From the NCBI GenBank assembly GCA_031551125.1, contig JAVBOB010000009.1, forward strand, positions 62,001 through 126,000: 64,000 bases of DNA. The letters are read 5' to 3'. The translations under genes and the position numbers were made by a program. This document shows, one piece after another, positions 1-8,597 of this stretch. The notes beneath the pieces were generated by a model that had not been told where the DNA came from, searched no databases, and worked only from the letters and a program-made list of their open reading frames with translations. How positions within the stretch are numbered: the stretch's first letter is position 1; each line of letters starts with the position of its first letter. The DNA comes from JAIRNF01 sp031551125. GTDB lineage: Bacteria > Bacteroidota > Bacteroidia > Bacteroidales > UBA932.

Positions 1-369
1 TCCTCTTAAATCAATGGCGAAAGAAGTGTCACTTTCAAGCTTTTCAATGCCGGCATATGCACCGGCAAATAAAGCACCGGAACCCATTTCTAAAAAGTAG
101 TAGCGACCGCCGGCCATAAGAATTACGCTGGTGTTAGATTCTCCATTTTCAGATGTGTAGTTAAGCCCGAAAAGTCCGCCAAAGGCAAACTTATCAAAAA
201 GAAAATACCCTCCCTCGGCAGCAATTCCAAAGTTGGTTCCACTGCCAAAGCTTAATTCGGCACCTGTGGCTCTTGCTCCTATGTAAAAGTCATCCCGATT
301 AATTTTTTGAGCATTCGAGATGCCCGCAGTTAAAACGCACACAAGCGTTAGAAGCACAAGTTTTTTCAT
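1..369 (-). CDS. Outer-membrane beta-barrel protein, N-terminal part (runs off the window)
   Basis: Reading the minus strand from the ATG at 369 gives an open frame of 123 codons that reaches the window edge without a stop. It starts with a signal peptide (MKKLVLLTLV, then a small-residue cleavage region ending SNAQ). The rest is a glycine- and aromatic-rich pattern of alternating polar and hydrophobic stretches (for example GGYFLFDKFAFGG, GGRYYFLEMGSGALFAG), typical of small OmpW/OmpA-like eight-stranded barrels. The protein is therefore probably inserted in the outer membrane. Its exact family and function cannot be told from this fragment. It lies 70 bp downstream of the S46 peptidase gene on the same strand. 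Confidence 0.7.
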   Translation of the reverse strand, partial: MKKLVLLTLVCVLTAGISNAQKINRDDFYIGARATGAELSFGSGTNFGIAAEGGYFLFDKFAFGGLFGLNYTSENGESNTSVILMAGGRYYFLEMGSGALFAGAYAGIEKLESDTSFAIDLRG

Positions 370-438
370 AATCATCTGTTTTTAAAGTTTAAGGTGTTAA
401 GTTAAGGTCACCACAGCGTGCTAGTTCTGGAGGATTAG

Positions 439-2586
439 TTACTTTACAAGAGTCATTTCTTTTACCAAGTGTGATGCTCCCGCAAACTTATCAATAATAA
501 ACAGGGTATAGCGAATATCTACGTTAATACATCGTTGTAGTTCGGTTTCAAAAATAATATCGCCGCTCATTGCTTCCCAGTTGCCGTCAAAAGCGGTACC
601 AATAATTTCACCCTTAGCATTGAGTACGGGGCTTCCGGAGTTTCCGCCCGTAATATCTCCATTAAATATAAAGGCAAGCGGCATTTGTCCGTTTTTCATT
701 GCGTATTGGCCGAAATCCTTAGCCTTGTATAGTTCTTTCAGCTTAGCGGGAACAACAAATTCCCAACTGTTGGGGTTTTCCTTTTCCATTACTCCGGTAA
801 GCGTAGTATAGTATTCATACTTCACGCCATCGCGGGGCTCGTAGCTCTTTACGGTTCCATAGGTAAGGCGCATGGTACCGTTAGCATCGGGGTATATGGG
901 CTTTCCTTGGTTCATTTCCAGCAATCCGGCAATGTACAAGCGAGCGCCCTTTTCGTACAGCTCATCCATCGGTTTGCTTTCCTTTGTCAGCTTTTCCCGT
1001 ATTTCGGCAATCGACTTATAGGTTTTGGCGGCCAAATCTTTTTCCATCAAATCTGAACCGGGATTTTGCATAAATGCCTTACACTTCTCCTCATTTGTAA
1101 AAATTGACGATGAAAACATCTCAGATACGTACCAGCCAACGCTTCCTTTGTAGTCTGTTTCTATTGTTTTAAAGAAATCAGGCCAGTATTCTTTAGGCAC
1201 GTTCTTCATAAAAATGGGGAACATTGCCTGAGCGGTTTTTTGGTCAAGTGTGGGATTGTAGTCTTTGTAAGAGCGTAAGAGTGATATTTTAGCATTTTCT
1301 CTTCTTTCAGCTGCGCTTTTATCCTCGTTATTAGCGGGAGCACTAAGTGCCATTGTTGCTATTCCGGCAAAACCTACAACTTCGGTTCCCGATAAGCATT
1401 CACTCATGTACTGTAAGGCCAGCTGGCGTTGTTGGCGTTCTTTAACTGATTTCTCAATGTAGCTCAACGCTTCACCATACTTTGCAACTCTTTCGGGTTT
1501 CTGGTTAACCCAGCTGGTAAACGCTTTTTCATCTTCGGTTCGGCGTTCAACTACTCCCAGCTTCTCGAAGGTTTCGTTCATTCCGATAGATTTTTTCCAG
1601 AAGTTGCTTGAGCCTGCGTACTTTGATGAGTACTGAATACGTGTTTTCTGGTCGGCCTGCATATCTTTCATCCAAATGCTTTGGCGTACGCCGCGAACAT
1701 CAATACGAACGTTGTTTGCTTTTATCATGTTATCAACTTCCCATGACGTCATAAAGCGATAGGTACGTCCGGGGTAGCCCATTACCATTGCGTAATCACC
1801 CTCCTGAACACCCTGGAGAGAGATTTTGAAGTAGTTTTTCGGACGCAAAGGAACGTTCTCTGCAGAAGGGTTTGCGGGCTTTCCGTTCTTATCGGCATAA
1901 ATGCGGAAAAGACAGAAATCTCCGGTATGGCGAGGCCACATCCAGTTGTCGCTGTCGGCTCCAAACTTACCGATTGATGAAGGTGGCGCGCCTACCAAGC
2001 GAATGTCGGGGTAAACGGTGTACTTAAAAAGATAATATACGTTTCCTCCATATAGCGGAGTAATGGCATATTTCGTAAACTCGCTTTGAGGATATTTTTT
2101 AAGCATATTGTCAATTATCTCCTTTTGCTTGGCGGCACGCTCTGTTTCGCTTGCCGTTTTTTGCAGCTCAGGAAATATTTGGTCGGTTACATCGGCAATG
2201 CTGTCAAGGAAAGTAGCCGATGCTCCTTTTTCCGATATCAGCTCCTGTGAGCGATCCATTGCCCAAAAGCCATCACGTAGATAATCGTGGTCAACCGAAC
2301 TTTGTTGCTGAATAATACCGTATCCGCAGTGGTGGTTGGTAAGTATCAACCCTTCCGATGAGATAACTTCGGCCGTGCAACCGTTGCCGAAACGAACTAC
2401 GGCATCTTTCAAGCTCGACTTGTTGATGCTGTATATCTGTTCGGCCGTAAGCTTACAGCCCTCCTTATTCATATCTTTAATATTAAACTTTTGTAGAAGG
2501 GGCAGAAGCCACATCCCTTCATCAGCACGTAACGACCCTGCGGTTAACAGGGTTGCGCCAACAACCAGCATGAGTAATTTTTTCAT
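439..2586 (-). CDS. S46 family dipeptidyl peptidase (DPP7/DPP11 type)
   Basis: A secreted serine peptidase of 715 residues, the usual length of the family. After a signal peptide (about residues 1-21), the chymotrypsin-like triad is visible: His in TNHHCGYG (about 85-86), Asp in the region of DNWMWPRHTGD, and Ser650 in GGNSGSPV. S46 enzymes remove dipeptides from the N terminus of peptides in the periplasm and feed amino-acid fermentation in Bacteroidota. The residue 18 places after the catalytic Ser is Gly (FDGNWEAMSGD). By family knowledge Gly there marks DPP7-like broad hydrophobic specificity, while Arg marks DPP11 (Asp/Glu); this specificity call is inference. The gene appears to stand alone. 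Confidence 0.93.
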   Translation of the reverse strand: MKKLLMLVVGATLLTAGSLRADEGMWLLPLLQKFNIKDMNKEGCKLTAEQIYSINKSSLKDAVVRFGNGCTAEVISSEGLILTNHHCGYGIIQQQSSVDHDYLRDGFWAMDRSQELISEKGASATFLDSIADVTDQIFPELQKTASETERAAKQKEIIDNMLKKYPQSEFTKYAITPLYGGNVYYLFKYTVYPDIRLVGAPPSSIGKFGADSDNWMWPRHTGDFCLFRIYADKNGKPANPSAENVPLRPKNYFKISLQGVQEGDYAMVMGYPGRTYRFMTSWEVDNMIKANNVRIDVRGVRQSIWMKDMQADQKTRIQYSSKYAGSSNFWKKSIGMNETFEKLGVVERRTEDEKAFTSWVNQKPERVAKYGEALSYIEKSVKERQQRQLALQYMSECLSGTEVVGFAGIATMALSAPANNEDKSAAERRENAKISLLRSYKDYNPTLDQKTAQAMFPIFMKNVPKEYWPDFFKTIETDYKGSVGWYVSEMFSSSIFTNEEKCKAFMQNPGSDLMEKDLAAKTYKSIAEIREKLTKESKPMDELYEKGARLYIAGLLEMNQGKPIYPDANGTMRLTYGTVKSYEPRDGVKYEYYTTLTGVMEKENPNSWEFVVPAKLKELYKAKDFGQYAMKNGQMPLAFIFNGDITGGNSGSPVLNAKGEIIGTAFDGNWEAMSGDIIFETELQRCINVDIRYTLFIIDKFAGASHLVKEMTLVK

Positions 2587-2690
2587 GGAATAGTGAGTTA
2601 TTTAAATAAAAAGTTTGCTTGTAAAAAGGAAATCAAATAGGGCGGCAAGTTAGCAAAAAGAGAAAAGATAGAGCAATCAACGTACAATTT

Positions 2691-3299
2691 TCAAAATAAA
2701 CAGCCCTGCTCATCATACCAACGAAAAGATTTACGGTGAAAAGGGGAGGGACCGTTTTGCCTGATTGATTCACGGTGTAGTGCGGTTGCGTACCCTTTGT
2801 TCTTTTTCCAACCGTAAATGGGATAGTCAATCGCCAGCTGCTCCATGAATAAATCACGGTTTGTTTTGGCTAAAACCGATGCTGCTGCAATAGATGCGTA
2901 TATGGAGTCGCCTTTTATTACGCACTTATGCTGTATTTTCTTGTAGGGCTTAAAGCGGTTCCCGTCTATCAGCAACAGCTGAGGTTCAAGGCTTAGCCTC
3001 TCAACAGCCTTGTGCATAGCTAAAATAGATGCGTTGAGGATGTTTATCCGGTCTATCTCTTCATTATCAACCTGAGCAACGGCATAAGCTAGTGCGTTTT
3101 CTTCTATATACGGCTTGAGCAACATGCGCTGCTTCTCGGTAAGCTGCTTGGAGTCATTTAGAAAGGGGTGGTAAAAATCGGATGGAAGAATAACGGCGGC
3201 GGCAAAAACAGGGCCCGCCAAACAGCCTCTTCCGGCCTCGTCACAGCCCGCTTCCAGCAGCTGAGCATCAAAAAATGGTTTTAATTTGGTTGGCTCCAT
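2691..3299 (-). CDS. rnhB: Ribonuclease HII
   Basis: RNase HII cuts the RNA strand of RNA-DNA hybrids and removes ribonucleotides misincorporated in DNA. The 202-residue length is normal. The N-terminal acidic motif DEAGRG (D20, E21) followed by CLAGPV, the third acidic site in LLIDGNRF, and the KGDSIYASIAAASVLAKTNRD block are all family hallmarks. The gene begins 6 bp after the stop of the superoxide-reductase-like gene, so the two are probably co-transcribed. A type I enzyme, rnhA, lies elsewhere in this window at 53507. Confidence 0.96.
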   Translation of the reverse strand: MEPTKLKPFFDAQLLEAGCDEAGRGCLAGPVFAAAVILPSDFYHPFLNDSKQLTEKQRMLLKPYIEENALAYAVAQVDNEEIDRINILNASILAMHKAVERLSLEPQLLLIDGNRFKPYKKIQHKCVIKGDSIYASIAAASVLAKTNRDLFMEQLAIDYPIYGWKKNKGYATALHRESIRQNGPSPFHRKSFRWYDEQGCLF

Positions 3300-3305
3300 T
3301 CCGCG

Positions 3306-3689
3306 TTATTCGTCCATTACCTTTACAAAAACCTCTTCGCTTTTCCATAGCCCGTGCTTGGTGCAGTAGGCCAAGGCCTGAAGGCGCATGCTTACCTGCG
3401 GCACAATATAAAAATCGACCTCAACCTGCATGGGCGAGCTACCAAATGTACCCTGAGCAAAAAAAGCCTCAGCCACCATAGTTTCCAAGTTCCATAGCTG
3501 TATATGGGTAAAGTGGTGCTCCTTTGTATTAGGGTGGGATAGGGTTACGCCTACACGAACGTTAACTTTATGCTTCTTGCCACGTAAAGCAGTGGGCGCA
3601 CAGGTAATAACCGGTGTATGTTTATCAGCGTAGGCTTTTACGGTTGCCGAACCTGTGCTGAACTCGTTATAGCTAAAAGATCTAGGCAT
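3306..3689 (-). CDS. Superoxide reductase-like (class II desulfoferrodoxin domain) protein
   Basis: A 127-residue protein matching the SORL fold of neelaredoxin/superoxide reductase, which reduces superoxide to peroxide in the cytoplasm of anaerobes. The expected iron ligands of the Fe(His)4Cys centre are visible: H24 in KHTP, H52 in SHP, H58/H59 in KEHH, C109 and H112 in YCTKHGLW. The region before H24 is short and has no rubredoxin-like cysteine pairs, which fits class II. Paired with RNase HII immediately downstream. The activity is inferred from ligand conservation; the catalytic Lys is not obvious to me. Confidence 0.8.
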   Translation of the reverse strand: MPRSFSYNEFSTGSATVKAYADKHTPVITCAPTALRGKKHKVNVRVGVTLSHPNTKEHHFTHIQLWNLETMVAEAFFAQGTFGSSPMQVEVDFYIVPQVSMRLQALAYCTKHGLWKSEEVFVKVMDE

Positions 3690-3736
3690 GCGTTAGATTT
3701 GGTGATAAAAGTACAAAAGAATTTTAGAGCCAAAAA

Positions 3737-3768
3737 TTTGCATACTGATATAATTTGTATTACCTTTG
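3737..3768 (+). promoter_or_regulatory. Promoter for initiator tRNA
   Basis: A Bacteroidota-type promoter: TTTG at 3737-3740 as the -33 element, a 20-bp spacer, and a perfect TACCTTTG -7 box at 3761-3768. It lies 41 bp upstream of the tRNA. Confidence 0.75.
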
Positions 3769-3809
3769 CATCGCAATTCAGTAGAAGGTTCATAGAATCA
3801 AACATACAT

Positions 3810-3882
<73 letters not shown>

Positions 3883-3892
3883 CTAGTACTAG

Positions 3893-3926
3893 AAAAAGCA
3901 GAGAATTATTCTCTGCTTTTTTTATT
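3893..3926 (+). terminator. Rho-independent terminator of tRNA-fMet
   Basis: The arms AAAAAGCAGAGAA and TTCTCTGCTTTTT flank a 3-nt loop and run into a T-rich tail, just after the tRNA. Confidence 0.85.
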
Positions 3927-3965
3927 TTCAGCTCATTTCGGAGTTGGGTAATTAAACCCTTTTGG

Positions 3966-3973
3966 TACATTTG
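3966..3973 (+). promoter_or_regulatory. -7 box (TACATTTG) for the gene at 3997
   Basis: A perfect TAnnTTTG match lies 23 bp upstream of the ATG, right after the tRNA terminator. This separates the downstream gene from the tRNA transcript. Confidence 0.6.
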
Positions 3974-3996
3974 TATTTTAACCTAAATATTGCAGA

Positions 3997-4584
3997 ATGA
4001 AGAAGGTAACCATCTTGCTATGTGCAGTTCTTTTCTCGGTACTTAGCTTCGCTCAAAGCCCAATATCTTTATCGTATAAGTTGTCGTCTGAAGTTGACCT
4101 AAACGTTGCCATGCTAACAAGGTTAATGGATATAAGTACAATGGATGTAGTGCTTAAAGGAGACTTTAAAGGTAAAAAAGCGATAATCACAGAGCATATC
4201 GTAAATGGGCCGGAAGTTAAAACTTATATATTGCCTTCCTATTCTCCGGTAAACGATAGCATTACCTCTATCAAAGTAATGTCGAGGGAGACTTCGGATA
4301 AAAAAACCAAAATGTTCATAGCGGTTGATGGTTCTTTTATTTTGCTAAAAGAGCTAGACCTTAGTAGTGATGATAGGAGCTATATTCTAATGGAAACCGA
4401 GTTAAACGAGGCTATGCACCAAGATATCCCCATTTTTGGATATACGAAAGGTACTGATACACCAGATCGACAATACTGTAACGTGCGAGACTCAAAGATA
4501 CATCCAAAAGAATGGGGTAAGGAGCTTGGTTTAACGAATTATATCTACTACACTGTAAACTTTACGGATTTCGATTCAAAATAA
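3997..4584 (+). CDS. Secreted protein of unknown function
   Basis: I do not recognise this family. The 195-residue product starts with a clear signal peptide (MKKVTILLCAVLFSVLSFAQ) and is otherwise soluble with no membrane segments, so it is probably periplasmic or surface-exposed. The sequence alternates beta-type stretches (VVLKGDFKGKKAIITEH, TKMFIAVDGSFILLKELD). It contains only one cysteine in the mature region, in QYCNVRDS. The gene stands alone between the tRNA terminator and a strong palindromic terminator at 4647, with its own -7 box. Confidence 0.75.
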   Translation: MKKVTILLCAVLFSVLSFAQSPISLSYKLSSEVDLNVAMLTRLMDISTMDVVLKGDFKGKKAIITEHIVNGPEVKTYILPSYSPVNDSITSIKVMSRETSDKKTKMFIAVDGSFILLKELDLSSDDRSYILMETELNEAMHQDIPIFGYTKGTDTPDRQYCNVRDSKIHPKEWGKELGLTNYIYYTVNFTDFDSK

Positions 4585-4646
4585 ATGCAGTTATACTTTT
4601 AAATCCTCAATAAAATGGGTTGATAATTTGAGGTTTTGTTCTACTA

Positions 4647-4676
4647 GAAAAGAGAGGGTTCGAACCCTCTCTTTTC
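4647..4676 (+). terminator. Perfect palindromic terminator
   Basis: A 30-nt perfect palindrome with arms GAAAAGAGAGGGTTC and GAACCCTCTCTTTTC, ending in a T-rich run. The tip GGTTCGAACC looks like a tRNA T-arm. It most likely ends the transcript of the gene at 3997. Confidence 0.75.
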
Positions 4677-5030
4677 TTTATTGTTTGTATGAAGGGCGTA
4701 AGCTCTATGTAGCTAACGCTACCATGCTTTAGTCAGACCCAACACTCGAACCCTGTTAAGGCTCACGTGGACAAATTTCAATAATGCAGAATATAGTAAT
4801 CCTTTCTTACTACTTGCTTTTTTAAAGTACGTTTTTTCTTCTTCATTCTTTTTCCTTGATGAACCGAGCTTGCGAGCTCGCCGAAGGCAAAAAGAACCAA
4901 AAAATCAAGATGGGCTTATGCTATACGGTTTTTCATGGGTTGACCTTATCTCTGGAGGAACGCAACCCCGTCACTCGCTCTGGAGCATTTGTTAATTCCA
5001 ATTAGTTAGGATAGTAAGCCTTATGCAGTG

Positions 5031-5063
5031 AGACCTAAGAGGTTTTTAACCTGTTAGGCTTTT
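5031..5063. repeat. Palindromic repeat, family AACAGGTT
   Basis: AGACCTAAGAGGTT followed by AACCTGTTAGGCT forms an imperfect hairpin. Related copies lie at 17508-17540, 17751-17785 and, degraded, near 60772-60792. Confidence 0.7.
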
Positions 5064-5124
5064 GATTACAAGTTGAAAATTCTGATATTGTGCGTGTTTA
5101 TAACGCGCACCGGCAAGTTGAAAA

Positions 5125-5153
5125 TTTCCCGTAGGGAAATAATATCAATAGAA
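5125..5153. repeat. Dispersed 29-bp repeat (TTTCCCGTAGGGAAAT...)
   Basis: This 29-bp stretch is identical to 17585-17613. It starts with the small palindrome TTTCCCGTAGGGAAA and continues AATATCAATAGAA. Both copies are intergenic. Confidence 0.85.
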
Positions 5154-5257
5154 GCATTAGCACCTCTCGTATCATTTATAGCCTTTTCATAAATCATCTC
5201 TTTCCGGTATTATATACCTTTTTCCTTGCAAACCGCTGTCCCAATCGAAAAAAATGC

Positions 5258-5265
5258 TAAATTTG
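5258..5265 (+). promoter_or_regulatory. -7 box (TAAATTTG) for secDF
   Basis: A perfect TAnnTTTG match 61 bp upstream of the secDF start. No good -33 element at the usual distance was seen. Confidence 0.45.
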
Positions 5266-5326
5266 CACCTTGTTTTAGAATGCCCTGAATGTCAATCGAA
5301 TAATCATACTCAAAAATACCAAAACA

Positions 5327-8300
5327 ATGCAAAGTAAAGGCGCTATTAGGTTTGTTCTTATTCTTCTTTTGCTGGCCAGCTTGTACCAGCTATCATTTAC
5401 CCTTGCCACTAAGCTTGTTGAACGCAAGGCCAACAGCTATGCCGAAGAGCTTGGTGTAAAAGCCGCACAAAGCGAGGCATACAAGCATTTGGATGCAGAC
5501 ATGCAGCTGTCATACATAGACTCAATAAAAGCTACGGCAGAGGTTAAGTATCTGGATTCCGTATCCGGCCTGTCGGCTTACCCGCTGGGTTTATTTACCT
5601 ACAAAGAGTGTAAGGAGAAAGAGCTTAACTTGGGTCTCGACCTTAAGGGTGGTATGAACGTTACGCTTGAGGTTTCGGTTGTTGACCTGATTAGGGCTAT
5701 GGCCGGAGAAAACCATACCGACCCCACTTTTGTGGCTGCAATAGACCTTGCATTAAAAAATCAGGGAGGAAGCGGAAAAGACTTTGTAACCCTTTTTGGC
5801 GAAGCATGGAATACGGTTGCTCCCCAAGACCATCTTTCAAGAATTTTTGGAACCTTCGACCTGAAGGATAAGGTTAAGCCTACCTCTACCAATGATGAGG
5901 TGCTAAAGGTAATTCGCACCGATGCGGAAAGTGCTATTGCTAACTCGTTTAACGTTTTACGTAACCGTATAGACCGTTTCGGAGTATCATCACCCTCTGT
6001 TCAGCGGTTAGGAAATTCTGGTCGTATTCTGGTTGAGCTTCCCGGTGTTAAAGAGCCGGAACGTGTTCGTAAGCTGCTACAAGGAACAGCCAACCTCGAA
6101 TTTTGGGAAACATACAACAACGCGGCCATTAATAATGACCCCGGCATGTACGAAAGCTTGTATGCTGCCGATCAAAAAATTCGTGAGATTAACGAAGTAA
6201 TGAGCACATCGGCAGAACCGCAAGCTACTGCTGATACCACGCAAGTTGCCAATGCTGCTGATACAACGAAGGTAGATGATAAGCTGTTGACTCAAATCAG
6301 CTCACAAAAAGATAGCCTTCTTCAGCAACAAAACTTTGAAAAGCAGCATCCGCTGTTTACATTGCTCCGCCCATCGGTAGATGAAAAAGGTAATCCTTAC
6401 CAAACTTCAAGGCTTGGGCTTGCGCATGCCCGTGATACGGCACAAATCAACAAGTGGTTTAGCATGCCTCAGGTTAGAGAGTTTTTCCCGAAAGATTTCA
6501 AACCCGTTTGGACAATTAAGGAAGACAAGAGAACAGGTATGTTTGAGCTGGTTGGTCTTAAAACCAGGGATGGAAAGGCTCCTCTTGATGGAGGTGCGGT
6601 GGTTGATGCGCATAAAGACTTTAGCACGCAACATGGTAGCCCCGAAGTTTCTATGACAATGAACCCGGAAGGCGCTAAGACGTGGGCGCGCTTAACAGCA
6701 GACAATGCCCCCAATCCGGCTGCCGGCAGAACTATGGGAAACTGTATTGCCATTGTTCTTGACGGTTATGTTTACTCTTATCCGGTGGTTAACCAAGAAA
6801 TTACAGGAGGTCAATCACGTATCAGCGGAGATTTTACGGTTAATGAAGCAGATGACTTGGCTAACGTGCTAAAGTCAGGTAAGCTGCCTGTTCCCGCTCG
6901 TATTGTTCAGGAAGCGGTAGTTGGTCCTTCTTTGGGACAAGAATCTATCAACGCCGGTATGTTCTCGTTCTTGTTGGCCTTCTTGTTGGTACTTATTTAC
7001 ATGTGGTTCTACTATAGCGGAGCCGGTATGGTTGCCAACATTGCCTTGCTAACCAACGTTATTTTGCTGTTTGGAACGCTGGTATCATTTGGAGCCGTGC
7101 TTACTTTGCCGGGTATTGCGGGTATCGTACTTACGCTGGGTATGGCGGTTGATGCTAACGTACTTATATTTGAGCGTATTAAAGAAGAGTTACGGTCTGG
7201 CAAAGGTTTACGCATAGCGGTAACGGAGGGTTATAAGAACGCACTATCCGCAATTATCGACGGTCAGCTGACTACCTTGATTACGGGTATTGTATTGTTC
7301 TTGTTTGGTTCAGGTCCGGTTCAAGGTTTTGCTACAACCCTTATCATAGGTATCATTACATCGCTTATTACATCAATTTTCGTTTCCCGCTTAATAATTG
7401 AGTGGATACTTGACCGTGGTAATTCAATCAAGTTCTCTATTAAGATTACTGAGAACGTACTACAACATACCAAGGTTGACTTTTTGAAGATGCGTAAGAT
7501 TGCCTATATTATTTCAATAGCAATAGTTGCCATTGGTATTACTTCAATGGTTACAAAGGGATTCTCTTATGGTGTTGACTTTACCGGAGGTCGTACTTAC
7601 GTTGTTCGCTTTGACCAAGATGCCAAAACAGATGATATTCGTGCATCATTGTTGAATACGTTTAATGAGGCGTCGGAAGTAAAGCAGTTTGGCCCCAACA
7701 ATCAGGTAAAAATTACAACAAAATATAAAATTGCCGATCAGGCAGAAGAGATTGATAAGGAGGTAGAGCAAATGCTGTACACCGCCTTACAGTCTTCGTT
7801 CAAAAAGCCGATAAGTTTTGAAGAGTTCATATCAACACAAACAAACCCCAACGGTATTATTAGCTCTGAAAAGGTTGGGCCTACCATTGCTGATGACTTG
7901 AAGGTGAAGGCGTTGTTTGCCGTATTTTTTGCATTGGTTGCCATATTTGCATACATCGCTATTCGTTTTCGCAAGTGGCAGTGGGGCTTTGGCGGGGTAT
8001 TATCGTTGGCGCATGATGCTCTTATTGTGATATCGATATTCTCCATCTTCGCCGGAATACTTCCGTTCAGTATGGATATCGACCAAGCCTTTATCGCAGC
8101 TATCCTTACCATTATCGGTTATTCAATCAACGATACGGTGGTTATCTTTGACCGTATTCGTGAGTACAAATCGTTGTACCCCAAGCGCAAGCTTTACGAT
8201 AACATTAACCACGCCATAAACTCAACGCTAATGCGTACCATCAATACGTCAATGACCGTGTTGATTGTGTTATTGGCCATCTTTATCTTTGGAGGCGAAG

Positions 8301-8431
8301 TTATTCGCGGGTTCTCGTTCGCTCTAATCGTAGGGGTTGTAATGGGTTGTTACTCAACCGTATTTATTGCTATTCCTGCTGCATACGACTGCCTTAAGGG
8401 AAAAGAAGCAAAAGAGCTTGATAAAAAATAA
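5327..8431 (+). CDS. secDF: Fused protein translocase subunit SecDF
   Basis: A single 1034-residue chain carries both halves of the SecD-SecF proton-driven motor that pulls exported proteins through SecYEG. The SecD part has the N-terminal helix (about 9-26), the motif LGLDLKGG near residue 105, the large periplasmic P1 domain, and TLGMAVDANVLIFERIKEE in the channel. The SecF part begins near residue 720 with its own YGVDFTGG motif and ends with IIGYSINDTVVIFDRIRE. About twelve membrane helices are visible. The inserted Gln/Ala/Thr-rich stretch around residues 285-340 is a variable linker. The gene is monocistronic, closed by a strong terminator at 8453. Confidence 0.97.
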   Translation: MQSKGAIRFVLILLLLASLYQLSFTLATKLVERKANSYAEELGVKAAQSEAYKHLDADMQLSYIDSIKATAEVKYLDSVSGLSAYPLGLFTYKECKEKELNLGLDLKGGMNVTLEVSVVDLIRAMAGENHTDPTFVAAIDLALKNQGGSGKDFVTLFGEAWNTVAPQDHLSRIFGTFDLKDKVKPTSTNDEVLKVIRTDAESAIANSFNVLRNRIDRFGVSSPSVQRLGNSGRILVELPGVKEPERVRKLLQGTANLEFWETYNNAAINNDPGMYESLYAADQKIREINEVMSTSAEPQATADTTQVANAADTTKVDDKLLTQISSQKDSLLQQQNFEKQHPLFTLLRPSVDEKGNPYQTSRLGLAHARDTAQINKWFSMPQVREFFPKDFKPVWTIKEDKRTGMFELVGLKTRDGKAPLDGGAVVDAHKDFSTQHGSPEVSMTMNPEGAKTWARLTADNAPNPAAGRTMGNCIAIVLDGYVYSYPVVNQEITGGQSRISGDFTVNEADDLANVLKSGKLPVPARIVQEAVVGPSLGQESINAGMFSFLLAFLLVLIYMWFYYSGAGMVANIALLTNVILLFGTLVSFGAVLTLPGIAGIVLTLGMAVDANVLIFERIKEELRSGKGLRIAVTEGYKNALSAIIDGQLTTLITGIVLFLFGSGPVQGFATTLIIGIITSLITSIFVSRLIIEWILDRGNSIKFSIKITENVLQHTKVDFLKMRKIAYIISIAIVAIGITSMVTKGFSYGVDFTGGRTYVVRFDQDAKTDDIRASLLNTFNEASEVKQFGPNNQVKITTKYKIADQAEEIDKEVEQMLYTALQSSFKKPISFEEFISTQTNPNGIISSEKVGPTIADDLKVKALFAVFFALVAIFAYIAIRFRKWQWGFGGVLSLAHDALIVISIFSIFAGILPFSMDIDQAFIAAILTIIGYSINDTVVIFDRIREYKSLYPKRKLYDNINHAINSTLMRTINTSMTVLIVLLAIFIFGGEVIRGFSFALIVGVVMGCYSTVFIAIPAAYDCLKGKEAKELDKK

Positions 8432-8452
8432 GCTATATAGGTTCTTGCTACT

Positions 8453-8487
8453 AAGAAGGCCACCTCTTTAGAGGTGGCCTTTCTTTT
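8453..8487 (+). terminator. Terminator of secDF
   Basis: AAGGCCACCTC, loop TTTA, GAGGTGGCCTT, then a T-rich tail. Confidence 0.9.
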
Positions 8488-8503
8488 ATCCCGACAGCTT
8501 CAC

Positions 8504-8582
8504 TATATTTGAAGAATATAAGATGCACCTCAGTGCAAATTTCAAGCAAGCTTGATTTGCCGCTCGGCTTTCACTATATTTG
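8504..8582 (+). promoter_or_regulatory. Tandem -7 boxes with an intervening inverted repeat, upstream of the LolD-like gene
   Basis: The string CACTATATTTG occurs twice, giving -7 boxes TATATTTG at 8504-8511 and 8575-8582. Between them, at 8535-8560, lies an inverted repeat built of GCAAA, TCAAGC, GCTTGA and TTTGC. It overlaps the expected -33 region of the second promoter, so it could be an operator. The second box lies 15 bp before the ATG at 8598. Confidence 0.5.
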
Positions 8583-8597
8583 CTAATTAAACCCGAA

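Larger units (their letters stand above)
4677..5257. other. Long intergenic stretch with repeat copies, no gene seen
   Basis: No convincing coding frame on either strand. The stretch holds an imperfect inverted repeat at about 4850-4910 (TTTCCTTGAT on the left and ATCAAGA on the right), a palindromic AACAGGTT-family copy at 5031-5063, and one copy of a dispersed 29-bp sequence at 5125-5153. The first 150 bp include a CTCGAACCCTG segment that resembles a tRNA 3' half, but no cloverleaf can be drawn. Confidence 0.6.

Noticed and set aside
581..811. Plus-strand open frame of 76 codons inside the S46 peptidase gene
   Set aside because: Antisense shadow of a strongly supported gene, with no promoter and no recognisable protein.
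4730..4760. Possible tRNA near CACTCGAACCCTG
   Set aside because: No acceptor, D or anticodon arm can be built around it.
8580..8597. TTG start for the LolD-like gene at 8580
   Set aside because: It overlaps the -7 box at 8575-8582; ATG 8598 gives the normal N terminus of the family.
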